The notes beneath the pieces are model-generated. The model made no database searches and was not told the DNA's origin. It was given only the letters and a program-made list of their open reading frames with translations. The position numbers were made by a program, and so were the translations under genes. A stretch of DNA of 64,000 nt from Streptomyces sp. CB02959 (lineage in GTDB: Bacteria; Actinomycetota; Actinomycetes; Streptomycetales; Streptomycetaceae). Each line of letters opens with the position of its first letter. Position 1 is the first letter of the stretch. This document shows, piece by piece, positions 20,361-28,531 of this stretch. The stretch is from assembly GCF_002803155.1 (NCBI RefSeq), contig NZ_NNBP01000013.1, forward strand, positions 158,514 through 222,513, given 5' to 3'.

Positions 20361-20425
20361 CCAGGGATGACGGTCAAGGCCGGTGCCAGGGACTCCCACT
20401 CCGCCGGGGACTCCAACCCTCCGAG

Positions 20426-20449
20426 GTATCCGTATCCGTATCCGTATCC
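20426..20449. repeat. Hexanucleotide tandem repeat (GTATCC)4
   Basis: Four perfect GTATCC units sit just upstream of the truncated acyl-CoA dehydrogenase frame, near the point where its homology is lost. Confidence 0.9.
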
Positions 20450-20455
20450 GTCTAC

Positions 20456-21184
20456 GTGCTCGGCGGAGCACTGCGCATCGACGAACTTCCACCTCTCCCG
20501 CATCTTCCGGAACTCGCCCAGGCACCAGGACCCTTGATAGCTCCAGGCACTCCGCATCCACCCAAGGAGCGTCACCGCCTCGTCGAGCACGGCCCCGGTC
20601 TGACGGTCTCCCGCGATCTGCCCAAGCTCGGCTACAAGGGCGTCGAGAGCTGCGAGCTGACCTTCGAGGACTACCGGGCACCGGCCGACGCCGTGCTCGG
20701 CGGCGTCGAGGGCAAGGGGTTCGGGCAGATGATGAACGGGCTGGAGACCGGCCGGCTCCAGGTCGCCGCCCGGGCACTCGGCGTCGGGCGCGCGGCACTG
20801 GCGGACGCGCTGGCCTACGCCCAGCAGCGGGAGACCTTCGACAAGCCGATCTGGCAACACCAGTCGATCGCCAACTACCTTGCCGATATGGCGACTTCGC
20901 TGACCGCCGCTCGTCAGCTCACCCTCTACGCGGCCCGGGAGGCGGACGCCGGACGGCGCGTCGACATGGAAGCGGGTATGGCCAAGCTCTTCGCCTCCGA
21001 GACCGCTCTGAACATCGCCATCAACGCCGTCCGCATCCACGGCGGTTACGGCTACTCCACCGAATTCGACGTCGAACGCTACTTCCGCGACGCGCCGCTG
21101 ATGATCGTCGGCGAGGGCACCAACGAAATCCTACGCAACGTCATCGCCCGCCAGCTCGTCCGGCGCGGTGGACTCGATGCCTGA
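20456..21184 (+). pseudogene. Acyl-CoA dehydrogenase remnant lacking the N-terminal half
   Basis: Recognisable family sequence starts only at about 20591 (GPGLTVSRDLPKLGYKG). It continues through the C-terminal helical domain to the end: QRETFDKPIWQHQSIANYL, IHGGYGYSTEFDVERYFRD, GTNEILRNVIARQL. The N-terminal helical domain and most of the central beta domain (about 190 residues) are missing. The preceding 45 codons are Pro-rich and unrelated. The catalytic-base region is present, but without the FAD-binding half the protein cannot be a normal dehydrogenase. It is most likely a degraded gene left by a deletion. A reading frame of 242 codons is nevertheless open. Confidence 0.8.
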
Positions 21185-21219
21185 GCGGGACCGGGGCGCC
21201 GTGCGTCACCCGGCGCGGC

Positions 21220-21705
21220 TCAGTCCAGCGCCAGTGCCCAGCACAGGCAGCCCAGTGCGACGGTGGCCGACACCGTGCGCACGGTGTGCCAGCGCACCCA
21301 GGCGGCCTCGAAGCGCTGCCGCACCGGTGCGGGATCGGCGAGTTGCCCGGGCGGTCCGGCGGCGGCCAGTTCGGCGTTGAGTCGGAGGTTGAAGCGGCGC
21401 GTGACGCCCAACACGGACAGGTACAGGACGAAGGCGGCGACGACCGGGTACAGGGCCGGTCGTCGTGTGCCGACCAGATGCAGTGCCAACGCCAGTCCGG
21501 TCAGCAGCAGCGTGCCGACGAAGCCGAGGAAGAACCACCCGTTGAGGATCGCCACGTTGATCCGCTGCATCACCTCGACGAACGTCCGGTCGTCCGTCCG
21601 GCGCAGCGCGGGCATCACCGAGCAGGCGTAGCCGTAGAGGAGGCCCGCCACCAGCCCCATCGTGATCGTCGCCGCCATCAGTGAAGCGGTTCGAGCCCAA
21701 TCCAT
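21220..21705 (-). CDS. DUF1772 / anthrone oxygenase-like membrane protein
   Basis: This 161-residue protein has four hydrophobic helices and the family pattern: GLLYGYACSVMPALR in helix 1, FVEVMQRINVAILNGWFF, and a C-terminal WVRWHTVRTVSATVALG. DUF1772 members include small cofactor-free anthrone oxygenases, but the usual role in bacteria is unproven. It is divergent from the F420-type oxidoreductase gene at 21938, and the shared gap carries a candidate ArsR operator. Confidence 0.8.
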   Translation of the reverse strand: MDWARTASLMAATITMGLVAGLLYGYACSVMPALRRTDDRTFVEVMQRINVAILNGWFFLGFVGTLLLTGLALALHLVGTRRPALYPVVAAFVLYLSVLGVTRRFNLRLNAELAAAGPPGQLADPAPVRQRFEAAWVRWHTVRTVSATVALGCLCWALALD

Positions 21706-21861
21706 CGGTCATCCCCTCCCGTTGCCGGACCCGCACATCAGATCACGGGAACGGCGCCCGGGTGCCCCTTATGGATTTCTCCAGGCACCTTCGCCCATGG
21801 GACGGGCGTCCATCGGCCCGGATCGCGGACGTCGCGGCGTGGCGAGGTGACTTGCGTGTCA

Positions 21862-21887
21862 CATCGAAATTCTGCGATAGTTCGATG
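21862..21887. promoter_or_regulatory. Candidate ArsR operator 1
   Basis: Seven-base inverted arms CATCGAA and TTCGATG are separated by 12 bp, 50 bp upstream of the LLM oxidoreductase start. The left part (CATCGAAATTCT) recurs with one change ahead of the ArsR gene. Confidence 0.5.
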
Positions 21888-21937
21888 CGTTCTTGATCGG
21901 CGGCGGAGTGTCGGCGACGTGCACGAGGGGATGCGCC

Positions 21938-22831
21938 ATGGGTGGCATTGACGGGCTGGATCTCGGAACGTTCGGGATCTACACCTTCGACTTCGAGAAC
22001 CAGCCGGCGGCGCAGTTGCGCGAGTCGATCCAGGAAGTGGAGGAGCAGGGGTGGCGGGCGTTCTGGATCCCTGAGGTCGGCGGACGCGAGGCGCTCACGC
22101 ACGCCGGCTTCCTGCTGTCCAGTACCGAGCGGATGCACGTCGTCAACGGCATCGCCCGGATCTGGTCCCGCGGTGCCCGCTCGGCGTACGGCGCGAGTCT
22201 CCTCCTGGCCGATGCCTATCCCGACCGGCATGTGCTCGGCCTGGGATTCGGCGGCGAGCCGCGGCCCGGGGTCAAGCCCGTTGCGGCGATGGTCGAGTAC
22301 CTCGACGAGATGGACGCCCTCGCGTCCGACAACCCTGCGCCCCGGGCCCCGATGCGCCGGGTCCTGGCCGCGTACGGACCCAGGATGCTGGAGCTGGCGC
22401 GCGACCGTTCGGCCGGTGCGCACACCTATCACGTCAATGTGGCGCACACCGCGCAGGCGCGGGAGATCCTCGGCCCGGACGCGTTCCTCGGGGTGGAGCA
22501 CCCGGTGCTGTTCGAGTCCGACCCCGCCACGGCCCGCGCCGTCGCCCGCGAGCACCTCCAGGGCTACCTGGCGACCCCGTACAACATCGCGAAGTTCCGT
22601 CGCCTCGGTTACGCGGAGGAGGAGATCGCCCACGGCGGCAGCGACCGGCTCGTCGACGACTTCGTGTTCTGGGGGGACCTGGACGCCATCGTCGAGAAGC
22701 TGCACGGCCACGTGGAGGCGGGCGCCGACCACGTCGGCGTGCAGGTGATCGGGATCGAGCCGGGCCGCTCCGCGCTGCCGTACTGGCGCAGGCTGGGGGA
22801 GGCGCTGCTGCCGCGCGGCGGGGGTGCTTGA
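21938..22831 (+). CDS. LLM-class F420-dependent oxidoreductase
   Basis: The 297-residue protein has the luciferase-like TIM barrel layout with LGTFGIYTFDF at the start, GWRAFWIPEVGG, and PDRHVLGLGFG. It resembles the TIGR03620 subgroup of F420-dependent enzymes typical of actinomycetes. The cofactor assignment comes from family knowledge and no binding assay residue is diagnostic here. A GAGGGG site precedes the ATG at 21938. The ArsR-family gene follows after 75 bp, and similar dyads precede both genes, so the pair is probably one regulatory unit. Confidence 0.87.
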   Translation: MGGIDGLDLGTFGIYTFDFENQPAAQLRESIQEVEEQGWRAFWIPEVGGREALTHAGFLLSSTERMHVVNGIARIWSRGARSAYGASLLLADAYPDRHVLGLGFGGEPRPGVKPVAAMVEYLDEMDALASDNPAPRAPMRRVLAAYGPRMLELARDRSAGAHTYHVNVAHTAQAREILGPDAFLGVEHPVLFESDPATARAVAREHLQGYLATPYNIAKFRRLGYAEEEIAHGGSDRLVDDFVFWGDLDAIVEKLHGHVEAGADHVGVQVIGIEPGRSALPYWRRLGEALLPRGGGA

Positions 22832-22860
22832 TCTTCCGCGGTGCAGCTGCGGTGACCTCG

Positions 22861-22878
22861 CATCGAGATTCTTCGAAA
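22861..22878. promoter_or_regulatory. Candidate ArsR operator 2
   Basis: The sequence CATCGAGATTCTTCGAAA matches the left part of the site at 21862 in 11 of 12 positions and contains a TCGA...TCGA dyad, 28 bp before the ArsR start. Autoregulation is inferred. Confidence 0.45.
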
Positions 22879-22906
22879 CGTCGGTGGCGGCCTGTACGCT
22901 GGTTCC

Positions 22907-23251
22907 ATGACGGACACCGCGACGGCGACTGCGACCTCACCGGATCCCGACCTGGTCGATGCGTTGCGGGCGTTGTCGAACCCGATGCGGTTGCAGATGC
23001 TGCTGTGGTTGCGGGATCCCGCGCGCCACTTCGCAGGCATGCAGCCGATCGCCGACCCGGTCGAGGTGGGTGTCTGTGTGAGCCACATCCAGGCCAAGGC
23101 GGGGCTCGCCCAGTCAACGGTGTCGGCGTACATGGCCGAACTGCAGCGGGCGGGGCTGGTGCGGGCGACCCGAGTGGGCAAGTGGACCCACTACAAGCGC
23201 GACGAGCAGCGCATCGCCCAGTTCGTCGCCCTGCTCGGACAGACGTTGTAG
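22907..23251 (+). CDS. ArsR/SmtB-type winged-helix regulator
   Basis: The 114-residue protein has the ArsR fold: ALRALSNPMRLQMLLWL at ~20-36 and the recognition region LAQSTVSAYMAELQRAGLV at ~70-88, ending in a basic wing (RVGKWTHYKRD). It lacks the classic ELCVCDL metal site. A single Cys near residue 57 (GVCVSHI) leaves redox or small-molecule sensing open. It lies between the LLM oxidoreductase and the NmrA-like gene and probably controls one or both. Confidence 0.88.
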   Translation: MTDTATATATSPDPDLVDALRALSNPMRLQMLLWLRDPARHFAGMQPIADPVEVGVCVSHIQAKAGLAQSTVSAYMAELQRAGLVRATRVGKWTHYKRDEQRIAQFVALLGQTL

Positions 23252-23481
23252 GAAGCCCGGCCTGGCGTGGCCTGGTCTCCGGGCCTGGGCGGCTCCATGC
23301 CTCCCGGCCTGCGGCGCCGCGCGCATGTCACGTCCGCAGTGGTCGGCGCGAGGTCCGCCGCGCCGCCCGGGCACGGGAGGGCGCCGCGCCGATGCGGTTC
23401 ACCTCACCGACCCGCAAAGGGTGTTGCAGGGCGCTCCGTAGCGCCCGTCGTGCTGGATGGTGTCGAGGGAGGGAGCCGTCG

Positions 23482-24357
23482 ATGACTGTGTTGGTGGCCA
23501 CGCCGCTCGGAGCGGTCGGCCGGTATGTGACCGAGGCGCTGCGCGACCGGAGCGATGTGCGGTTCCTGGTGCGTTCGGCGGCGAGCGCCGGGGCGTTGGA
23601 CGGGTCGGTGCGCGGTGAGGTCTTCCGGGGGGATGCCGCGAACGCCGCGGATGTGCGCCGTGCGGTCGTGGGCGTGGACCGCCTCTTCCTCGCGCACCCC
23701 TTCGCCGAGGGCCAGATCGCCGCGGAGACCGCGCTCGGTGTGGCCGCCGTCGAAGCCGGTGCCCGGCGGATCGTCAAGCTCGGTGCCCGGCGGTTCGGCG
23801 GTGACCTCGTTCCCGACGCGGTCACCGGCAACCACGACGTCATCGCCGACCGCCTGCGCGCCGCCGGCGTCGAGGAGTTGACGGTCCTGCAACCCGACCG
23901 CTTTCTGCAGAACTTCCTGCCGTCCGCACCCGCCCTCGCACGGGGCACGCTGGCCGACCCCGCCGGGCCCGGTGCGCGCGGCTATGTCGACGTTCGGGAC
24001 ATCGCCGAGGTCGCGGTCGCCGAACTCCTCGCGGACCGTCCCACCGGCGGCGAGATCGAGATCAGCGGCCCCGCGGCACTGACCCTTGCCGAGCTCGCCG
24101 CGTCCTTCGCAACCGCGCTCGGCACGCCGGTGCGGTATGTCGACGTACCGCTGGACGATGCCTGGCGCGCCGGGCTGGCGGAGCGCGGGGTTGCGCCCCG
24201 GATCGTCGACGGACTGCACGACCTGTACGCGAACTACCGCCGCGAGGGCGTGGCGGGACTGGGTGACGGAGTCCAGCGCGTCCTCGGTCGAGCGCCGCGC
24301 ACGGCCGGGGACTTCGCCGCCGAGCTGCTGCGGCCGACCGCATCGGGAACCGCCTGA
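23482..24357 (+). CDS. NmrA-like NAD(P)-binding protein
   Basis: This 291-residue atypical short-chain dehydrogenase has the Rossmann start VLVATPLGAVGRYVTEAL, in which the usual GxxGxxG is modified to TPLGAVG. It also has the NmrA-like body VFRGDAANAADVRRAV, VLQPDRFLQNFLP and YVDVRDIAEVAV. It lacks a YxxxK catalytic pair, so a redox sensor or quinone-reductase-like role fits best. A GGAGGGAG site supports the ATG at 23482. It lies 230 bp after the ArsR gene in the same orientation. Confidence 0.85.
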   Translation: MTVLVATPLGAVGRYVTEALRDRSDVRFLVRSAASAGALDGSVRGEVFRGDAANAADVRRAVVGVDRLFLAHPFAEGQIAAETALGVAAVEAGARRIVKLGARRFGGDLVPDAVTGNHDVIADRLRAAGVEELTVLQPDRFLQNFLPSAPALARGTLADPAGPGARGYVDVRDIAEVAVAELLADRPTGGEIEISGPAALTLAELAASFATALGTPVRYVDVPLDDAWRAGLAERGVAPRIVDGLHDLYANYRREGVAGLGDGVQRVLGRAPRTAGDFAAELLRPTASGTA

Positions 24358-24374
24358 CCGCGGTCGCGGTCGGG

Positions 24375-24416
24375 GTGGCTGTGGCTGTGGCTGTGGCTGT
24401 GGCTGTGGCTGTGGCT
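24375..24416. repeat. Hexanucleotide tandem repeat (GTGGCT)7
   Basis: Seven perfect GTGGCT units are followed by a degenerate GTGGCG and two GGTTGC units. They begin 17 bp after the NmrA-like stop codon, in non-coding sequence. Slippage-prone repeats of this kind vary in copy number between strains. Confidence 0.92.
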
Positions 24417-24866
24417 GTGGCGGTTGCGGTTGCGGCGTGGGGGAGGGGAGCGGCGGCCGGGGAGAGTGCGGTGGGCCTCGCCGAACCGGGCGATGTGCGG
24501 CGCGCCGCCACTTCGGGGCGTCCGGTCGGTGTCCGGTCGGCGTCCGCATCGTTCGACGCGGGTCCGGAAGGCCGGGGCAGGGCGGCGAGGGCGTTCCACG
24601 GACCCAGGGCAAGCCTTTGCCGTAGCTCGGTGTCTCCTTGACGCAGGGTTCACTACTTTTCCATAAAGCCACCACTCACCGGGGTGGCATCAGTGAGTGC
24701 ACGTGCGCAACTCATCACCGGCGGACTGACGCACCCCTGACGGGGCGTCATGGCTGCATCTGCCGCAACGTGTCATGTTCTTGACATCTCTGCACCGAAG
24801 AGCATGGCACGGCAGGTGTCTCCGGAGCGTCGACCGTCGGCCACTTCCCCCACGGAGGTCGTTCCC
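24417..24866. other. Non-coding leader region ahead of the sedolisin gene
   Basis: About 450 bp with no supported gene. It holds two small dyads: CACTCAC/GTGAGTG arms at 24673-24699, and a TGACG..CCCC/GGGGCGTCA hairpin at 24728-24751. A TTGACG word near 24639 and a TTGACA word near 24781 are possible -35 elements without convincing -10 partners. A GGAGG site at 24854 marks the translation start of the protease. Confidence 0.5.
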
Positions 24867-26156
24867 TTGCGTTCCCTACGAAAGGGCAGATCCGATCGCA
24901 CGAGCGGACTGGCGCGTCGCGCCGTCCCGACCCTGCTGTCGGCGGCAACCCTCGTCATCGGCGGCGTGATCGCCGCCGGCCCGTCCCACGCCGCACCGGC
25001 GGCGCCCGCACCCCACACGTCCACCACCGCATCCGCGGCCCACGCCAACGTCCCCATCCACCGGCTGTGTGCGGAACCGGCCAAGCCCGGCTACATGGCC
25101 TGCAACGCGGTGGCCCGCACCGACGTCAAACAGCATCTGTCGCTGCGGCCGCACGTCGCCCCCTCCGGCTTCGGCCCCAGTGACCTGCAGAGCGCCTACA
25201 ACCTGCCCCAGTCGGGCGGCTCAGGTCAGACCGTGGCGATCATCGACGCCAACGACGACCCCAACGCCGAACAGGACCTGGCGACCTACCGCTCCCAGTA
25301 CGGCCTGCCGGAATGCTCCACCGCCAACGGCTGTTTCCAGAAGGTCGACCAGAACGGCGGCACCAGCTACCCGGCGCCGGACGCCGGTTGGGCCGGGGAG
25401 ATATCCCTCGACGTCGACATGGTCAGCGCGTCCTGCCCCTCCTGCCACATCCTGCTGGTCGAGGCGAACAGCGCCAGCATGGACGACCTGGGGGCGGCGG
25501 TGAACCGCGCGGTCACCATGGGCGCCAAGTTCGTCTCCAACAGCTACGGAGGTCCGGAGGACTCGACCGACACCACGTCCGACGAGCAGTACTTCAACCA
25601 CCCGGGCGTGGCGATCACCGTCAGCTCCGGTGACAGCGGTTACGGCGTCGAGTACCCGGCGGCCTCGCAGTACGTCACCGCGGTCGGCGGCACGTCACTC
25701 CAGCAGGACGGCAGTGCCCGTGGCTGGAGCGAGAGCGTCTGGGGCTCCTCGGCAGGCGGCGAGGGCGCCGGCTCGGGCTGCTCCCAGTACGACGCCAAGC
25801 CGGCCTGGCAACAGGACACCGGTTGCGCCAAGCGCACCGTCGCGGACGTCGCCTCGGTCGCCGACCCGGCCACCGGCCTCGCGGTCTACGACAGCTACCA
25901 GGCCAGCGGCTGGAACGTGTACGGCGGCACCAGCGCCTCCGCCCCGTTCATCGCCGGCGTCTACGCCCTCGCGGGCACCCCGGGCGCGTCCGACACCCCG
26001 GCCTCCTACCCCTACTCCCACGCTTCGGCGCTGAACGACGTCACGTCCGGCTCCAACGGCTCCTGCTCGCCGTCGTACCTCTGCACCGCGGGCGACGGCT
26101 ACGACGGCCCGACCGGCCTCGGCACCCCGAACGGCACCGCGGCCTTCACGCCCTGA
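24867..26156 (+). CDS. Secreted sedolisin (S53) serine-carboxyl protease
   Basis: The TTG at 24867 is chosen because it lies 8-10 bases after GGAGG and gives a standard signal peptide: basic RSLRKGRSDR, hydrophobic TLLSAATLVIGGVIAAG, then a SHA-A cleavage site. The mature part shows the S53 catalytic set: Glu178 and Asp182 (GEISLDVDM), the oxyanion Asp256 (SSGDSGYG), and the nucleophile Ser356 (GGTSASAPFIAG). It lacks the long N-terminal prodomain of many sedolisins; only ~65 residues separate the signal peptide from FGPSDLQSAYN. It is presumably exported by Sec and digests extracellular protein. A strong terminator follows. Confidence 0.9.
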   Translation: MRSLRKGRSDRTSGLARRAVPTLLSAATLVIGGVIAAGPSHAAPAAPAPHTSTTASAAHANVPIHRLCAEPAKPGYMACNAVARTDVKQHLSLRPHVAPSGFGPSDLQSAYNLPQSGGSGQTVAIIDANDDPNAEQDLATYRSQYGLPECSTANGCFQKVDQNGGTSYPAPDAGWAGEISLDVDMVSASCPSCHILLVEANSASMDDLGAAVNRAVTMGAKFVSNSYGGPEDSTDTTSDEQYFNHPGVAITVSSGDSGYGVEYPAASQYVTAVGGTSLQQDGSARGWSESVWGSSAGGEGAGSGCSQYDAKPAWQQDTGCAKRTVADVASVADPATGLAVYDSYQASGWNVYGGTSASAPFIAGVYALAGTPGASDTPASYPYSHASALNDVTSGSNGSCSPSYLCTAGDGYDGPTGLGTPNGTAAFTP

Positions 26157-26275
26157 GGCGATGCGAACCGGCGCCAGGCACGGTGAGCACGCGGTGACAC
26201 GGAAAGCCGTCGCGTAACCGAGCGCCACCACCGACTGCCGTCACCAGGCGCCACCACCAAGTGTCACCAACGCCC

Positions 26276-26313
26276 GTCACAGTCCGGCGGCTTTCGAGCC
26301 GCCGGACTGTGAC
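26276..26313 (+). terminator. Perfect-stem terminator with TTCG loop
   Basis: Seventeen-base perfectly complementary arms (26276-26292 and 26297-26313) enclose a TTCG tetraloop, 120 bp after the sedolisin stop. It is the strongest hairpin seen in the window and should also shield the convergent DinB gene. The surrounding 26157-26467 gap holds nothing else recognisable. Confidence 0.85.
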
Positions 26314-26467
26314 GCGGGTTCGGCGTCCCGGGCGCCGGTCGGCCGGGCGCAGGGGGCGGCGGCCGTGCACCGCGGCGGGCCGAGGACCAACTGATCGTTT
26401 CAGAACGAGTTGAGCTCTGGACCTCGCGTTTGACGATCTTGGTCGGCAGAGCAGATCGGCCCTTCCG

Positions 26468-26965
26468 TCAGGTGACAACCAACCTCTGCCTGCCGTCGAT
26501 GAGTTCGCGCACGGCGTCCAAGTGGCCGGCGTGGGTGGCGGTCTCGGTGATCACGTGCAGGATGACCTCGCGCAGGTTGTCGAGGCGCCAGTTGCCGAAG
26601 AAGTCCGGCCACCAGCTCGGGGCCGCGTTCAGGTCGGCGCCGGCCAGGAAGGTGTCGGCGAGCTCCCCTTCCTTCCGGTAGAGAGCGAAGATCTCCTCGG
26701 CTGTCTTCTCCGGGGCGGGCTGCCACGCGTTCTCCCCGGAGCCGAGGATCTCTTCGATCGCCGCCTGCTCCCCCGCGGCGACCGCACGGAACCAGAACTT
26801 CTCGTCGTCCAGAGCGAGATGGTGCACCAGTCCAAGGCATGTCCAGCCGGACGGTAGAACCGGGCGCCGCAGAGCCTCCTCGTCCAGGCCCTCCAGGATG
26901 CCCAGGACGTGCTTGCGCTTGCTGTTCAGGACGCCGAGCAGCGTCGTCAGTTCAGTGTCAGCCAT
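26468..26965 (-). CDS. DinB-family (mycothiol-transferase-like) protein
   Basis: This 165-residue four-helix protein has the DinB metal-site histidines in place: one in LGLVHHLALDDEKFWF near residue 50 and a C-terminal pair in ITETATHAGHLDAVREL. In actinomycetes this DUF664-type group often acts as a mycothiol- or bacillithiol-dependent transferase or isomerase. The substrate is unknown. The ATG at 26965 is preferred over an upstream in-frame start at 27004 because conservation begins there. Confidence 0.85.
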   Translation of the reverse strand: MADTELTTLLGVLNSKRKHVLGILEGLDEEALRRPVLPSGWTCLGLVHHLALDDEKFWFRAVAAGEQAAIEEILGSGENAWQPAPEKTAEEIFALYRKEGELADTFLAGADLNAAPSWWPDFFGNWRLDNLREVILHVITETATHAGHLDAVRELIDGRQRLVVT

Positions 26966-27120
26966 GGGCCGGACCCTATGCGGCCCCACTGACATCCGGC
27001 TCACTGAGCGTTTCGACCCAATCTGAAACGGTCAGTAAGCCCTGAGCAGGGTCGCCGACCGGGCCGCCGGACCACCCGCGTACGTTCGTTGGCCGGGTGG
27101 AGACGGACGGGGGAGAACAC

Positions 27121-28422
27121 ATGGGATACCACCGCAACAACTGGCGCCAGGTCGCCGATGTCGCCGCACCTTTCATTCCCGGCGGCCGCGCGCTGATGGA
27201 CGCCGTGGGCGTGGTGCAGGGATTCAGCGACAGCGCCGGACTCGATCGGCTCCAGTACGTGCGGGGCGGCCACCCGGTGGTCGAAATGCCCTGGCAGCCA
27301 GCCGGTCCCCCGCCGGACCCGCAACGGGCCGAAGCGGTCGGCCGCCAGGCATGGGGTGTGCTGTTCGCCGACGAGCAGCAGTACAGCGCCAGGTCACTGC
27401 TCGACCAGGTCGGTAATCTGCTGATGCCGCTGCCGCCCACCGAACTCGACATGGTGATCCGCCGGTTCGGGACCCAGGGCCTGGACCGCTGGGACTCCCT
27501 CGCCCACGTCGAGGACGCGCAGGGGGCGCCCGCCTACGACTGGCGGCGGCAGCAGGAACTCTTCAGCTGGCTGCTCCGCACGGTCAGCCCGTACGGCGCG
27601 ATGCTGGTCGGCACCGGGATGCCGTGCAGTCAGCCCGACTACGATGCCGGGTGCGACTGCGGCGACCACGGCTGGGTACTGCCCGAGGGGCCGTTCGCCC
27701 AGGTCGACGGCGCGTACGTCACCGAGAACTGGCAGTGGGTCTCGGCCTCGACCGAGGCGATGTCCTGGCAGGACATGGGCCAGGGCCGGTTCGACACCTG
27801 CTGGCTGCTGACCAGCATGCAGGCCGTGCTCCAGGCCAACGCGCAGTACGCCCCGCGCCACCTCCGGCTGGAGGCCAACGGCACGGTCACCGTCACCGTC
27901 ACCCTCTACGACCAGGGCAGCCCGGTGGCGATCACGCTGGTGCCCGACCTGCCGTACGGCCATGGCGGTCTGTGGGGCGCCAAGGGCCACACCAACGATG
28001 CCCGCTACGCGGAGACCTGGCCGGGCTACTTCGAGAAGGCCGCCGCCCAGTTGCTCGGCAACTACCACGACGTCGCGAGCGGCGGCAGCGTCGCCGTCGC
28101 GCTGGCCCTGATCACCGGTCGCGAGGGACAGCGGCTCGACCTCAATTCACCATGGCTCGTCCAGGAGATCGCCGATCGCAGGGCGCGCGGTCAGGCACTC
28201 GTCGCCACCACACCCGGCACCAGCGACCGCGAGACGATCGCGGACGGCCGACTGGCCGCCAACCACGCCTACTTCATCAAGGACGTGGACCCGGTCGGCG
28301 GCCGGATCTGTCTGGGCAATCCGTGGGGCGACGGGGCCACCCGGAAGATGTGGGAGTGCTGGCTGACGCTTCAGGAGGTGGGCTACCACCTGGTGCTCAT
28401 CGACGCCGTCGACACCTGGTGA
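27121..28422 (+). CDS. Calpain-like (C2) cysteine protease
   Basis: The 433-residue protein has a calpain-type catalytic triad in correct order: Cys227 in GQGRFDTCWLLTSMQAVL (calpains: QG..DCWLL), His382 in ANHAYFIKDVD, and Asn400 in LGNPWGDG. The N-terminal ~200 residues are unrecognised and contain a cysteine-rich CDCGDHG near 180. No C2 or EF-hand calcium domains and no signal peptide are visible, so it is probably cytoplasmic. The ATG at 27121 follows GGGGGAG. A toxin or effector role is conceivable because several bacterial calpain-like proteins are secreted, but no secretion or immunity gene is adjacent. Confidence 0.8.
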   Translation: MGYHRNNWRQVADVAAPFIPGGRALMDAVGVVQGFSDSAGLDRLQYVRGGHPVVEMPWQPAGPPPDPQRAEAVGRQAWGVLFADEQQYSARSLLDQVGNLLMPLPPTELDMVIRRFGTQGLDRWDSLAHVEDAQGAPAYDWRRQQELFSWLLRTVSPYGAMLVGTGMPCSQPDYDAGCDCGDHGWVLPEGPFAQVDGAYVTENWQWVSASTEAMSWQDMGQGRFDTCWLLTSMQAVLQANAQYAPRHLRLEANGTVTVTVTLYDQGSPVAITLVPDLPYGHGGLWGAKGHTNDARYAETWPGYFEKAAAQLLGNYHDVASGGSVAVALALITGREGQRLDLNSPWLVQEIADRRARGQALVATTPGTSDRETIADGRLAANHAYFIKDVDPVGGRICLGNPWGDGATRKMWECWLTLQEVGYHLVLIDAVDTW

Positions 28423-28531
28423 CGCCCTTCCGCGAGCACCTCGGCCGCACCGTGCGCAGGGAGGTTCGGCCGGCCGGCGGCGGCATCGGCACCGTGACTG
28501 GGACTGGGGGCGGGAGTGATGGGGGCGGTCT

